A stretch of DNA of 60,000 bases from Adiantum capillus-veneris (Eukaryota > Streptophyta > Polypodiopsida > Polypodiales > Pteridaceae): positions 95,558,412-95,618,411 of the forward strand of contig CM043963.1 of NCBI GenBank assembly GCA_014529385.2, read 5' to 3'. Shown piece by piece: positions 9,777-21,849 of this stretch; the stretch's first letter is position 1, and each line of letters opens with the position of its first letter. Below the pieces are notes generated by a model. That model was not told the DNA's origin and did no database searches. It saw only the letters and a list, made by a program, of their open reading frames with translations. Made by a program: the position numbers and the translations under genes.

Positions 9777-12187
9777 TCCTTCCTTCTCATGAAAATTCTC
9801 AAGCCATATCAAATTTCAAACAAGGTGTGGATGGGTTTCCTAACCTCACTCTTACCTTATTGCAGACATAGAGAGAACCACGAACATTTTTTGTCAATCC
9901 ATGGGATGAAGCTGACTTGACTAGTACATAGAGGCTACAAGAGGGTGTCAATCTCTCGAAAAACAACAAACAACTCGCATCTAACACAAGCTACACTCAA
10001 ATGACCTAAGTCATCAAAAACTAGTCACTAATCGGCAAACAAAACATGATCGTTACACTATCAAACGACATCCAAATGTTACAAAACTTCTAGGACAAGT
10101 ATATAGGACCTAAGCACACATGCTTATGGTCTCAAATCTCACTTTAGATGAAGTGAAAATTATACGATTATTAACAGTAAGTGAGATTTTGACCTAGTTG
10201 TTTCTGGCTCCGAATGCATCTAGATGATTAACAATGATGCCCCAATACCCCGCCTATACTTATTTTGTGATTTCCTAGCTTAAATTCCTACTTATGATGA
10301 AATTAGACCGCGGGTTGGCGATCCCAAAAGCTACGACTTACCATGATATGTTTACGTCGATGCGTAGAGCTCTTACATGTAGTTGCAATGCAACAGACGA
10401 CACTGCAATGTGACAATCAACAAGAGAGAAGAAAGCATGAGAAGGAGACAAGCAAGCACCATTAGCTCACACTGTGTATTTCTTATCCAAAAACTTAATC
10501 AAAACTTTAAAAAGTTGGCTTTTATACCTTAGCCAAAGTTTAAAATGTATAATGTCCGGCATCCAAGACCTTTGAGACTCCACATGTACACTAACTGATC
10601 TATTCTTTACATCTTGGAACTCTTATTGAGCCCGTAACATGTTACAATTATCACAATGGTTAAATAAATTGGAAAATTACAACACATGGCCATTTTGGAA
10701 AAATGTGAAAAGTGTGTAACTCCAATTTTCAATGCTTCTTCATATTCATCTTCGATGTGCATTCATAAGGCTTTGATCTTTAGTAGCTCATGTTAACTGA
10801 CGTTGGCTCAGTTAATATTCTCCCTTACGATTTTAGTGCCTGTCCTTGGGCACTGTTGAGAAGTGTCCGTGGAGGCAATGAAAGGTTTTGATTGGTTGGG
10901 CTGATTGTCTTCATTTGTCGTTGAATTTGTTGGTGAGGTTTATTTTGATGTAGCATCTTCATTGGTGTGAGAGATGATGTCTCCTTTGTCCATTGTAGCA
11001 CCATTTTGACGAGGTTGTTTTTTATTTATTATGAGTATGTACAAGAGAAGTAGAATGATGAGGATCTAAATTATGGTCTAATACTTGGATGACCAAAGGA
11101 AAAAACCCAGTGGAGAAAAAGTACCTTTGGGATACGCGCATTATCGGAGTACTTATTAACATGGAAAATAATAATAAAGTATTGAAGGGATTATTTGGTG
11201 ATAGATATTAAAATAAGAGGGTAGCAAATATATGAATGTAGCATGATGGAACATTGGTTTTCCTATTGTAGTCCACTCAAGGTGCATAGGTGGAAGCGAA
11301 AAAGAGTGTCTAATGCATATGTCCGATGATGGGACATCCTATGTGCATACATAGAAATGCATGGGAAACAATATGCTGTGCAAGAAATATTTTGAGGGGT
11401 TCTTCAGAAAGATGGTATATTTATAAAAGCACATGACATGGCTTTGCAAGCTGGCACCCCTTTAAGAATGGTTTTCGCTGTCGAGGATATGTGCTCTCAT
11501 CTTACTGTGCACTGTGCGTGAATGTTGGACTCTACGACACTCCACCAATTGTAAGTTAATAGACCAACTTTTATGCTCATCTCATCCAGCATGAGCGACA
11601 TGACTTAGATATGATGAACTCCTCTAGCTTGAGCATAAGCCTAATAACTATGACTCTTAGCACAGAGTTAATGCTTTGCTCATTTTATGGCTTAGCAGCC
11701 TCGACTTTGACTATGTCAAAGAGTGTTTTTTGCACCCTGGTGACGTGACTTTTTACATTGTTGTGCTTACTACAAACATTTCTTCAGGTAAAAATAAGCT
11801 TAAATCCTTAAAAAGAGGATCAATGAAGGACCAAGTTGGCATTAAAGGTTTCTTTTGCCATACCTGTTTTATCTTCTTCAAATTTGCATTCGTGTTGGTT
11901 GGGTTGTCCTTCTTTGATTGTGAAGACTCCATTGTTTGTGTGATTCTCCAATTAGGCTTGTAGATAGGAGTCTTTGATGTTGTTGTAGGCCTCTGTTAAC
12001 TATCGACATTTGGCTTTTGACTAGCAGCATTGGGAGACTTAGGAATCCAAATCTTTTGATGATCTTCGTATCTCCTTTATTGACTTTACTTCACTCTAGG
12101 TCTTGTTGAGTTCTTGAGATCTTCATGCAGGTCTGGTGTAGTTGCAGTTGGCTTGTGGTTGACTCGTAGCCAAATCTTTGTATAACC
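9777..12187. other. Non-coding stretch, no gene recognised
   Basis: AT-rich sequence with scattered stops in all frames. The one frame near 11676-11963 has no motif and unremarkable composition. I see no LTR, terminal repeat or RNA gene in it. Confidence 0.5.
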
Positions 12188-12415
12188 TGTTGGAATTAGG
12201 GTTGCACGAAAACACACACAGCTTGGAGAAGACGAAGAAAGCTCGACGCACACAACATAGAATATATTACTTAGTGTGCAATGGAAAGATCGATAGCCCT
12301 AGAATGAATGGGCGTATATACAATGCACAGGGGAAAAACCTCCTAAAGAGGTAAAAAATGCCTCGGCGGTCCTAAGTGTGTTCACACACATCACTACCAC
12401 ATGTGTATGGTAACA
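12188..12415 (-). repeat. 228-bp copia 3' LTR
   Basis: Bounded by TGTT at 12188 and AACA at 12415, the usual inverted TG/CA ends, and preceded on the minus strand by a polypurine tract. No second LTR copy is in the window, so no target duplication can be tested. Confidence 0.7.
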
Positions 12416-12504
12416 TATCCCCCCTGGAGTGATGCGGTGAATGAGAGCTGGCACATGAGTAAAGGGAAGTCCCATGCCCTAAGGACGTGATCAATCCACA
12501 AAGG

Positions 12505-12850
12505 GGAGTAAGCCCAAATCTTTGCGGAAAGCTTCGAACTTCTCACGAGACAATACCTTTATGAAAAGATCTGCAAGATTTTTCTGTGTTGGCACATAAG
12601 CCAAGATGATCTCTCCTGCTGAGAGACTCTCCTTGACATAGTGGTAATGCACCTCAATCGCTTTGTGCGAGCATTAAAAACTGGGTTCCTCGCAATTGCC
12701 AATGCGCTCTGACTGTCAATGTACATAGTGTTGGCAGTGTCCTATCCAACACCCAAATCATCCATAAGGTGTTTGAGCCATACACACTCGATCGTAGCTG
12801 TGAAGACTTCCCTAGAGTCCTACCAAACACCGAGCAAGATTTTCCGAGCA
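12505..12850 (-). pseudogene. Copia RNase H remnant
   Basis: In one minus frame the order is ATIECVWLKHL, then a stop, then MYIDSQSALAIARNPVFNAR. A 1-base shift leads into AIEVHYHYVKE, LAYVPTQKNLADLF and FEAFRKDLGLL. These are the standard copia RNase H C-terminal motifs (NPVFHARTKHIEVHYH, then a LADIFTK-like block). One frameshift and at least one stop make it non-functional. Confidence 0.85.
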
Positions 12851-14562
12851 AACCAAAAATCGAGTGAGATTTGTAGGCACATAAGTGAATAGAGAAGATT
12901 GTTTGACAAGGAAGGTGGGCAAGCTACAATAGAAGGGGGGTTGAGCTACACGAATCAATAGCATACATAATGGGATCAGATAGATCATAAGTTGTGGGTG
13001 ATACTAGGCATCAGTGGACTGTGGCACATGTGTAGAAGGCAGTAGTAGGCACCACAACAAGTTGAGAATTTTTTGTTTCAATAAAATGAAGTAGTACATG
13101 GACTTGATTGGGCACTTTCCATGTTGGAATGGTGAGTGATTTTGGAAAATTACTTATTTTTCTCATCATTAGGTCTTCTAGATTCAATCTCAAGAAGGCA
13201 TTTTAATCGATTCAATCTTAAGAGCATCAAAGTTTTTTCAAAATCTTAGGACACTTTTATGTCCTATCCGGTTACCAACCTAATGTTAAATACCAAGTTA
13301 GTATTCTTCAAAATTAGTTGTGCTTTGACAACATGCTCAAGAGGGCAAACACAACATGTGCTTTGCTAAGGCCCCTTTCACAAGCAAGAAAATGGGTGGT
13401 CCAACCATAAAGGTGGGCTAATTAGTATGCGCCTTGGTGCACATCCTATCATGCACGTTGGTGGGCATGCAAGAATGAGGCTTAACTTTGATGATTTAGG
13501 CTCTATGGTGTTGCTTGGACGTATGGGTGACCTCTCCATCCATTCCTCCTCTCACCCATAACAACTTGTAAAAATATTATTGCCCCTCATTTGTACATAT
13601 ACTAAAGGCCCTTCCCATTTGTGACTCATGTACATGGATAGGTACACTCTTTCTATGAGGGCTCCCTACCCACACTACCTATGGAAAATTGGCATCATCA
13701 TAGCTTAGCTTAGTAATTATCTTGGTACAGGAGATGAGAATGCATTCGAGCTTGGCTCTTGGTTGGATTTGCATCCACATGCCAAGAGTGTGTCGATGTA
13801 GGCTTCTATCTCACAAGCTTGGAGTAGGTGATGAGCTCTCCATTAAAGATTGGGAAGAGATAGTCTTTTTTCTTGCTTCTCACATAGACTGTGTGAGAGT
13901 GTGTGTGTGGTAATGCCTTGCAAAAATCAGCCCCCTCTCTCCTTTGGGCGACCCCTCTTGCTATTTAATCTTGCTATCCTCCCATTGGACCTCCCTAGGA
14001 CTAGCCAATGACAATTAAGCAGCATAAGTGATAGCCTTCTGACATGTGTCCCCCTTTCCCCTTTTGTGAGAGCTTTAGGTAATTTAATAATTCAACTAAA
14101 CTCTCATTGGACCCCTTTGCCTCCTGGCCACCAATAGGAATCAGGCAAGCCATTAGGCTGCTGAATGCTCATTGGACCTCTTGGGAGACTGCCAATAGTC
14201 TTTTAGAGGACTTAATTCTCATTGGTTCTTTTATTAAGTGTTTTTAAATTAATTAAGCTAGATTTACTCTAGCCTAATTCTCATTGGTCCACCTCCAAGG
14301 CCATCCAATAGGAATTGGGTACACCTTGTGGGCATCTGGCCTAGGGAGTTGACATGTGTCCCTCATTCCCTTTGTGTAAAGGGAGCTTGTGTGTGTGTGT
14401 GTGTGTGGCTTTCTCTCTCATCCCCTACATGCAAGGCTCGCCCCCTCCTAAGTAGGGATTGCAAAGACTTTTTTGTACACACACAAAGCATCCAATTCCC
14501 CTATGGTTGACCTTTGGACACAACCTTTGAATTTTGGAACCTTAGCATTTTGGAAATCTTAA
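12851..14562. other. Non-coding stretch with ATTGG/CCAAT cluster
   Basis: No gene is seen. The right half (13978-14315) carries repeated CTCATTGGACC and CCAATAGGAAT words, and a GT microsatellite lies at 14389-14407. It borders the left LTR of the chromovirus and may be part of that LTR in its full-length form. Confidence 0.4.
13978..14315. repeat. Degenerate ATTGG/CCAAT repeat cluster
   Basis: At least five blocks begin with (C)TCATTGG or CCATTGG, and four are followed 15-40 bp later by CCAAT. Examples are CCCATTGGACC with AGCCAATGA, CTCATTGGACC with CACCAATAGGAATC, CTCATTGGACC with TGCCAATAG, and CTCATTGGTCC with ATCCAATAGGAATT. CCAAT boxes are common promoter elements, so an LTR or host enhancer is possible. 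Confidence 0.6.
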
Positions 14563-14786
14563 TGGGCTGAACCTTAGGGCCTTTTTAGCCCATTGTTGCA
14601 CATGGCTCTTTTGCAGATGGCCCCCCCTTTGGATCCTCTATTTTCCCTCCTTTGGATCCCTACTATGGCCGGTCTGCTAGCTTAACCAATATTCTAGCTT
14701 TTTCTCCCCTGGCACTTTCCCATTTTAAATGATCAGTTTAACATGAGAAAATCATTTAGGAGAATTAGATATTGATTATTATGACA
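14563..14786 (-). repeat. 3' LTR (shared segment) of the chromovirus
   Basis: 224 bp matching 19570-19793, bounded by TGGGCTGAA and ATTATGACA. A purine-rich AAGAGAGAG on the minus strand lies next to its inner edge (about 14790-14798), as expected for a polypurine tract. Confidence 0.8.
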
Positions 14787-15188
14787 TTAACTCTCTCTTG
14801 AAATCATAGTCATCCTCGACTATGGTGTATAGAAGATAAAGCATATTCATGAGTCCTTTTCTTAGCGGGTAGAGGATCCCTATGTTACCCTACGACATCA
14901 TTCCACAATGGATGACTAGTCCATTTGGTGCTTGAGAGCCTAAGGCTGCCGCAAGCATGTCTGCACATTAGTCCTATCAATCTTCCATAGTAGAGTGACA
15001 AGCTCTACTTGGTATTTGGGAGACGTCGTCTCCGCAAACTTGATCTAAGCATGCATACTACTTCATTTTTGTGCACAATAAAGAAAAAGGAAGTCTTATA
15101 AGACAAAAACTTTGTTCATTTTTAACATTTTGTACATTTGCTTACTCTTGGGAAGGATTGTAAGCATTGACAAGGTTTAGATTATCCT

Positions 15189-15781
15189 TTAATTGTATGC
15201 CTTGCATCCATCTAGCATCTTCAAAAGGATAATTCTTAAACTTAATAAGATATCGTCGGAGATAGTCTTACCGCCTCTTAGTACCTTGTCTTCATGTCGG
15301 AGAATGGACTCGGGCTGTAGAACCTCCTCTTGGTCCTCGATCTCCGGTGGGTCTTCAATAGTTGGTTCTTGAGGTGGCTCTCCTTTGTAAGGCTTTAATA
15401 TTCTCACATGGAAAGCATTGTGTATGAGCCAATGATTGGGCAACTTGAGTTGATAGGCCATCTCATTGATTGGCCTAAGAATCTGGAAGGGACCATAGTA
15501 CCTTTTTGCTAGTTTAGCATAGTACTTTTGGTGTCCCGTAGGATTCTTGCCCGTCGTGTGCCTTAGTCGAGCCTTGGGAAACTTTAATAAGACCCAATCA
15601 TTTTCTTTAAAGGCTTGGGCTCTTCTGTGCTTGTCAGCAGCAGTCTTTTGCCTTTGCTGTGAGATAGAGATAGCATCCTTAATCTTTTAAAAATATTCTT
15701 GTAGGTCTCGGCTATACTCATCTGCAGCGAAGATCTTCCCATGTACCTTGAGTAGCAAGGGACTTTTTGATCTTCCCTCAA
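15189..15781 (-). pseudogene. Integrase C-terminus and chromodomain, frameshifted
   Basis: Two overlapping minus frames carry the integrase tail, including AYQLKLPNHWLIHNAFHV and LKPYKGEPPQEP. This is the basic linker found just before the chromodomain. ESILRHEDKVLRGGK then begins the chromodomain. Its second half (RYLIKFKNYPFEDARW) lies in another frame after an indel near 15260. Chromodomains target integration to particular chromatin; this one cannot be made whole. Confidence 0.8.
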
Positions 15782-16606
15782 TTACTCGAAAGGTGCTTTT
15801 CCCGTGGAAGTATGTACAATGTTATTGTAAGCATACTCCACTAAGGGTAAGTACTTCTCCCATTGGGATCTTTGATCTAATTCTGTTACATAGGCTTTTA
15901 GTAGATCGAGAATGGTTAGGTTAGCTATTTCACTTTGGCCATCCGTTTGTGGATGATAGGCCGAAGAAAAGTTTAGCCTTGTCCCTAAATTCTCAAAGAG
16001 ACCCTTCCAGAAATTACTGGTCATTCTAGGATCTCTATCCGACACTATGGACATTGGCAAGCCATGGTACTTGAAAATTTGTGAAATGAAGAGGGTTGCC
16101 ATTTGATGGGCTTTGATAGTCTTTTTGACAGGTATAAAATGAGCTTGTTTACTGAACCTGTCTACTATCGTCCATATTCCCGTATTCCCATGGATAGACT
16201 TAGGCAATCCAAAGATAAAATCCATGGATATGCTCTCCCATGGTGAATTAGGGATTGGCAAGGGTTGAAGCAATCCAAGTTGCTTCCCTCTATCAAATTT
16301 TGTCTTTTGGCATACCACGCATTTAGAAACATACTCTTGTATGTTCACTTTCATGGTAGGCCAATAGAAATATGTTTCAATTCCCTTTAAGGTAGACTGA
16401 ATCCCTCTATGCCCCGCATAAGGTGGAGCATGAGATTCATACATTACTTTCTCACGTAGTGAGTTAGTAACACATAGTCTATTGCCATAGAGAAGATAAC
16501 CATCTTGTAAAGTAAATGGTTCTTCTTTCTTCCCTAATGCAAGGGCTGAAATCACATCTCTAAAATCGGGATCAATAGCGTACTCATCTATCATTCCCGC
16601 ATTCAC
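15782..16606 (-). pseudogene. Gypsy integrase, open core
   Basis: A 274-residue open frame with the His2-Cys2 zinc domain (ending CVVCQKTK), the three catalytic acids in SMDFIFGLP, VSDRDPRM and DGQSEIAN, and HPQTDG before the last. The core looks complete and unbroken, but it has lost continuity with the RNase H upstream and the C-terminus downstream. In a live element it would insert the cDNA into the genome. Confidence 0.9.
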
Positions 16607-16731
16607 TCTCGGCCGTCTTGAGAGTGCATCAGCTACTTGATTATGCTTGCCAGCAATGTGAGCAATATGAAAATGAAATTGCTAAAGGAAAATTTCCCAC
16701 CTCATTTGTTTGTCGGAGAGCTTGGTCTGCG

Positions 16732-17374
16732 TCATGAAGTACTTAAGACTTTGGTGATCCGTTCTCGCAGAATGAAAGGAATCCCCAATAAATAGTGCTT
16801 CCATGAGTCTAAGGCATGTAGAACTGCAAGGAGTTCCTTTTCATATATGCCTAGAGCTTGCTCAACAGGGTCGAGCCTTCGACTCTCATAGCCTATGGCG
16901 TGCCCTTCTTGGAGCAAAACATCTCCAAGGAAATCACCACAAGCATCACATTGGACCTCTCAGATCTGGTAGTGTAAGTACAGGTTGAGAGATAAGCTTT
17001 TTGAAAGCATTGTTCTCCTTAGCAGACCATGTGTACCTAACACTTTTCTTTGTTAGGTCATGTAATGGTCCCGCAATTTGTGAGAACTTTTCTATGAAGC
17101 GTCTATAGCATGCACACATACCTATAAAGCTTCTTAGTTCATGAAGATTCTTTGGTTTAGGCCATCCTTTTATCACCTCTAACTTTGATGGATCCATTTG
17201 GATGCCATCTTGAGAGATAATGTGACCTAAATACTGAATCTCTTGCAAGAAAAATTCACTTTTCTTTCGATTAACATAAAGTTTATTCTCTCTTAAGACT
17301 TGAAATATTACCTGAAGGTGTTGCTTGTGTTCATCTAATGAATTAGAGTAGATGATAATATCATCAAAGAACAC
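16732..17374 (-). pseudogene. Gypsy RT second half and RNase H
   Basis: VFFDDIIIYS carries the catalytic DD of reverse transcriptase and is followed by QYLGHIIS and RSFIGMCACYRRFI. RNase H follows in a second frame: GYESRRLDP, YEKELLAVLHAL. The frame is in register with the ORF upstream; only a single TGA at 17387-17389 separates them. A frameshift near 16930 breaks RNase H. Confidence 0.88.
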
Positions 17375-17386
17375 TCCAGTGAAGGT

Positions 17387-18799
17387 TCAATGAGGCCTGA
17401 ACAGCTTCTCCATCAAGCGGTTGAATGTGGCTGGTGCATTGGTCAAGCCAAAAGGCATGACAATGTATTCATAAAGACCAAATGTGGTGCGAAATGCGGT
17501 CTTTACAATGTCTTGATCAACTATCCTTATTTGATGATAGCCACTTTTTAGGTCAATCCTACTGAAGTAGGTCGACCCTTGTAGCTTATCAAATAGGTCT
17601 TCTACCCGTGGAACGGGAAACCTATTCTTGATAGTGATCCTATTTAGTGCTCTATAGTCAACACACATACGATATGTGCCGTCTTTCTTTTGCACTAATA
17701 GCACAGGTGAGAAAAATGGAGATGAGCTAGGCCTAACCATGCCCTTCTCAACTAACTCATGCACTTGCCGCACAATCTCCTCTTGTTGAGCTTGAGAAAC
17801 TCTATAAGGAGGTTTGTTAGGCGGTGAACTTCCTGGAAGAAGCTCAATTGCATGGTCATCATTACCTCGTTTAGGAGGTAGCTCACAAGAGATGTCGTCA
17901 ATAAAAACATCTTGAAACCCCTTGAGAAAATTGGATAACCCTAATTCCTTTTGGTTGCTTTTATTTGCTTTTGCTAAAGCATTAGGTTCATTTTGAGAAT
18001 CTTTAACAAAAATCATGTACACGGAAATAGAGATCTTTATTGACTTGTTGAAAGCTGGTGTATGTACAATGGGGATAGTGTTACCCATTTCCTTAGCATC
18101 TATATACATGTCTTTTTCCCTGAACTTAAAGGAGATTCTCCTTTCAGGAAATTTAACATTGGCAGCTAGGCGGTCAAACCATGGTGCCCCTAGGATTACG
18201 TCCTCATGCTTGAGAGGAGAGATAAAGAAATCCTCTTTGTCCACACTTTGGACATGAAGCCTCAATTTCCCGATTAAGGGAGTGACTGAAGCTTCTTGCC
18301 CCTTGAAAGCACTGTCTGCGCGTAGGACATCTCCCATCTCATAGGCTTGTATGCCTAGCTTGGTGGCCAATTCTATAGATATAAAATTGTGAGTAGAACC
18401 AGGGTCAAAGAGAATAAAAGCATCATGTTCTCTTACCTTTCCCCAAGCATGGTATAGAGGAGATCCTTTGTGGTGAGTTTGGTGATTCTCCTCCTCTTGG
18501 GTTTCAACCAAGGAAGCTCTAGGAGGATCTTGGCGGTTGTTCTTTTGGGGACAAGCGCGGTACGCATGCCCTTGTTCGCCGCACTTGAAACACCGGTTAT
18601 CCTTGCGATAACGCTCAAGCTCTTCAGGAGAGAGTTTGTTTTTACCTTTGTAAACTCCCTTCTCTTTAGCTTTGTTAGAGTTGCCCTTAGGAGACTTTTG
18701 GACATTGTCCTTCCCCTTAGGCTCGTTGGAACACTTGTTTTCCGTGGGCTTATTATTTCTTTTAGCCCCCGTTTGGAAATTGATTCGAGAGGCCACCAT
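17387..18799 (-). pseudogene. Gypsy nucleocapsid, protease and RT N-terminus
   Basis: A 470-residue open frame. It begins in the Gag C-terminus with a CCHC knuckle ([14 protein letters not shown]), then a retropepsin-like region [14 protein letters not shown], then the RT motifs [23 protein letters not shown] and [12 protein letters not shown]. It stops at a TGA just before the FDDI motif. The protease active site reads DPG instead of the usual D-(S/T)-G, so the enzyme was probably already dead. The upstream Gag lies in another frame. Confidence 0.88.
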
Positions 18800-18859
18800 A
18801 GTATGGTGTATTACCTACGATATGGTACATGGCCTTTGGGAGTTGACATACTCCGCCAT

Positions 18860-19569
18860 TTATTCGGTTAAGCCCGCACAAAATTGTTGCTTTTGCTCTC
18901 CAAAATCCAACTTTTTGAAGACAGTGGCTTTGAGTTGTAAGTCCCAAAAATTGTCTACATATTTCTGGATGGATTGATAGGGAGAGAGCTTTAAGCTTCG
19001 CCATTCGGTGAGTACTTTGTCTTTGGCAGCGGTGGCCAAAAACTGCTTCATAATGGAAGCTCTTAAAGCTTTCCATGTTCGTGGAGCTTCACCATTGGCT
19101 CGTAGGCTAGACCACCATTGCCTGGCGGACTTTTGAAAGTGCATAGCTACATGGCGTAGCTTAGAGGACTCCGTGAAGCCCTCATCTCCAAACGCCGCAT
19201 CAAATTGCTGGATAAAGGCCAAGACTTTGTCCGTAGCGCCAAAGGTACCATCATAGGTAAGGAAAGAGATGCTCTTCCCTCCCTCTTTGAATTTATTCAG
19301 CTTGGACGACCTCTTTCATGCGGCATAGGATTTCCTATGGCCTCTTCTTTTTGATGGTTCAACGGTTGCACCATCACTTTCTTCAGAAGGTGAAGAATTT
19401 GAAGAAGGTGGAGAAGAGGGTGACCTCTTTCTCGCCTTTTTCTTATCTTGATCTTCGTCGTCTTCACCATCACTTTCATAAGAGGAAGAGGATGAAGAAG
19501 ATGGAGAAGAGGGTGTCCTCTGTCTCGCCTTTTTCTTCTCTTGCTTTTTATAATCCCTCTTTGAATTAA
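18860..19569 (-). pseudogene. Gypsy Gag N-terminal half
   Basis: The frame 19222-18860 holds a capsid-type Gag block: KLRHVAMHFQKSARQWWSSL, FLATAAKDKVLTEWRSL and YQSIQKYVDNFWDL. Upstream, 19300-19569 encodes in a different frame a Ser-rich, acidic/basic repeat (SSPSSSSSS, ESDGEDDE) present twice. No start codon precedes it before the LTR-like segment begins. Gag assembles the virus-like particle. Confidence 0.75.
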
Positions 19570-19793
19570 TGGGCTGAACCTTAGGGTCTTTTTAGCCCAT
19601 TGTTGCACATGGCTCTTTTGCAGATGGCCCCCCCTTTGGATCCCCTATTTTCCCTCCTTTGGATCCCTACTGTGGCCGGTCTGCTAGCTTAACCAATATT
19701 CTAGCTTTTTCTCCCCTGGCACTTCCCCATATTAAATGATCAGTTTAACATGAGAAAATCATTTAGGAGAATTAGATATTGATTATTATGACA
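19570..19793 (-). repeat. 5' LTR (shared segment) of the chromovirus
   Basis: 224 bp matching 14563-14786 with about five differences. On the minus strand it is followed almost at once by Gag coding sequence. No TGGTATCAGAGC-like primer site is found there. Confidence 0.75.
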
Positions 19794-19799
19794 TTATGC

Positions 19800-21849
<2,050 letters not shown>

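Larger units (their letters stand above)
12188..12850 (-). mobile_element. Truncated Ty1/copia element with its 3' LTR
   Basis: Read on the minus strand, RNase H coding sequence (about 12850-12505) runs into a purine tract CCAGGGGGGATA (12416-12427) and then an LTR, the normal order at the 3' end of a copia element. Everything upstream of RNase H is missing. It is a different family from copia-1 and copia-2. Confidence 0.85.
14563..19793 (-). mobile_element. Chromovirus-type Ty3/gypsy retrotransposon, decayed
   Basis: The order on the minus strand is LTR, Gag with zinc knuckle, protease, reverse transcriptase, RNase H, integrase, chromodomain, LTR. Gypsy order plus a C-terminal chromodomain defines the chromovirus branch. 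The two LTR-like ends differ at about 5 of 224 positions by eye. There is no matching 5-bp target duplication (CTTAA on the left, TTATG on the right), and no primer site follows the right copy. The true LTRs may therefore be longer, with a deletion through the 5' LTR, primer site and Gag start. Confidence 0.85.

Noticed and set aside
11676-11963. 95-residue plus-strand frame as a gene
   Set aside because: No motif, composition like the surrounding AT-rich DNA, and no splice or promoter context.
14563-19793. Target duplication for the chromovirus
   Set aside because: The flanks CTTAA and TTATG do not match in any nearby register.
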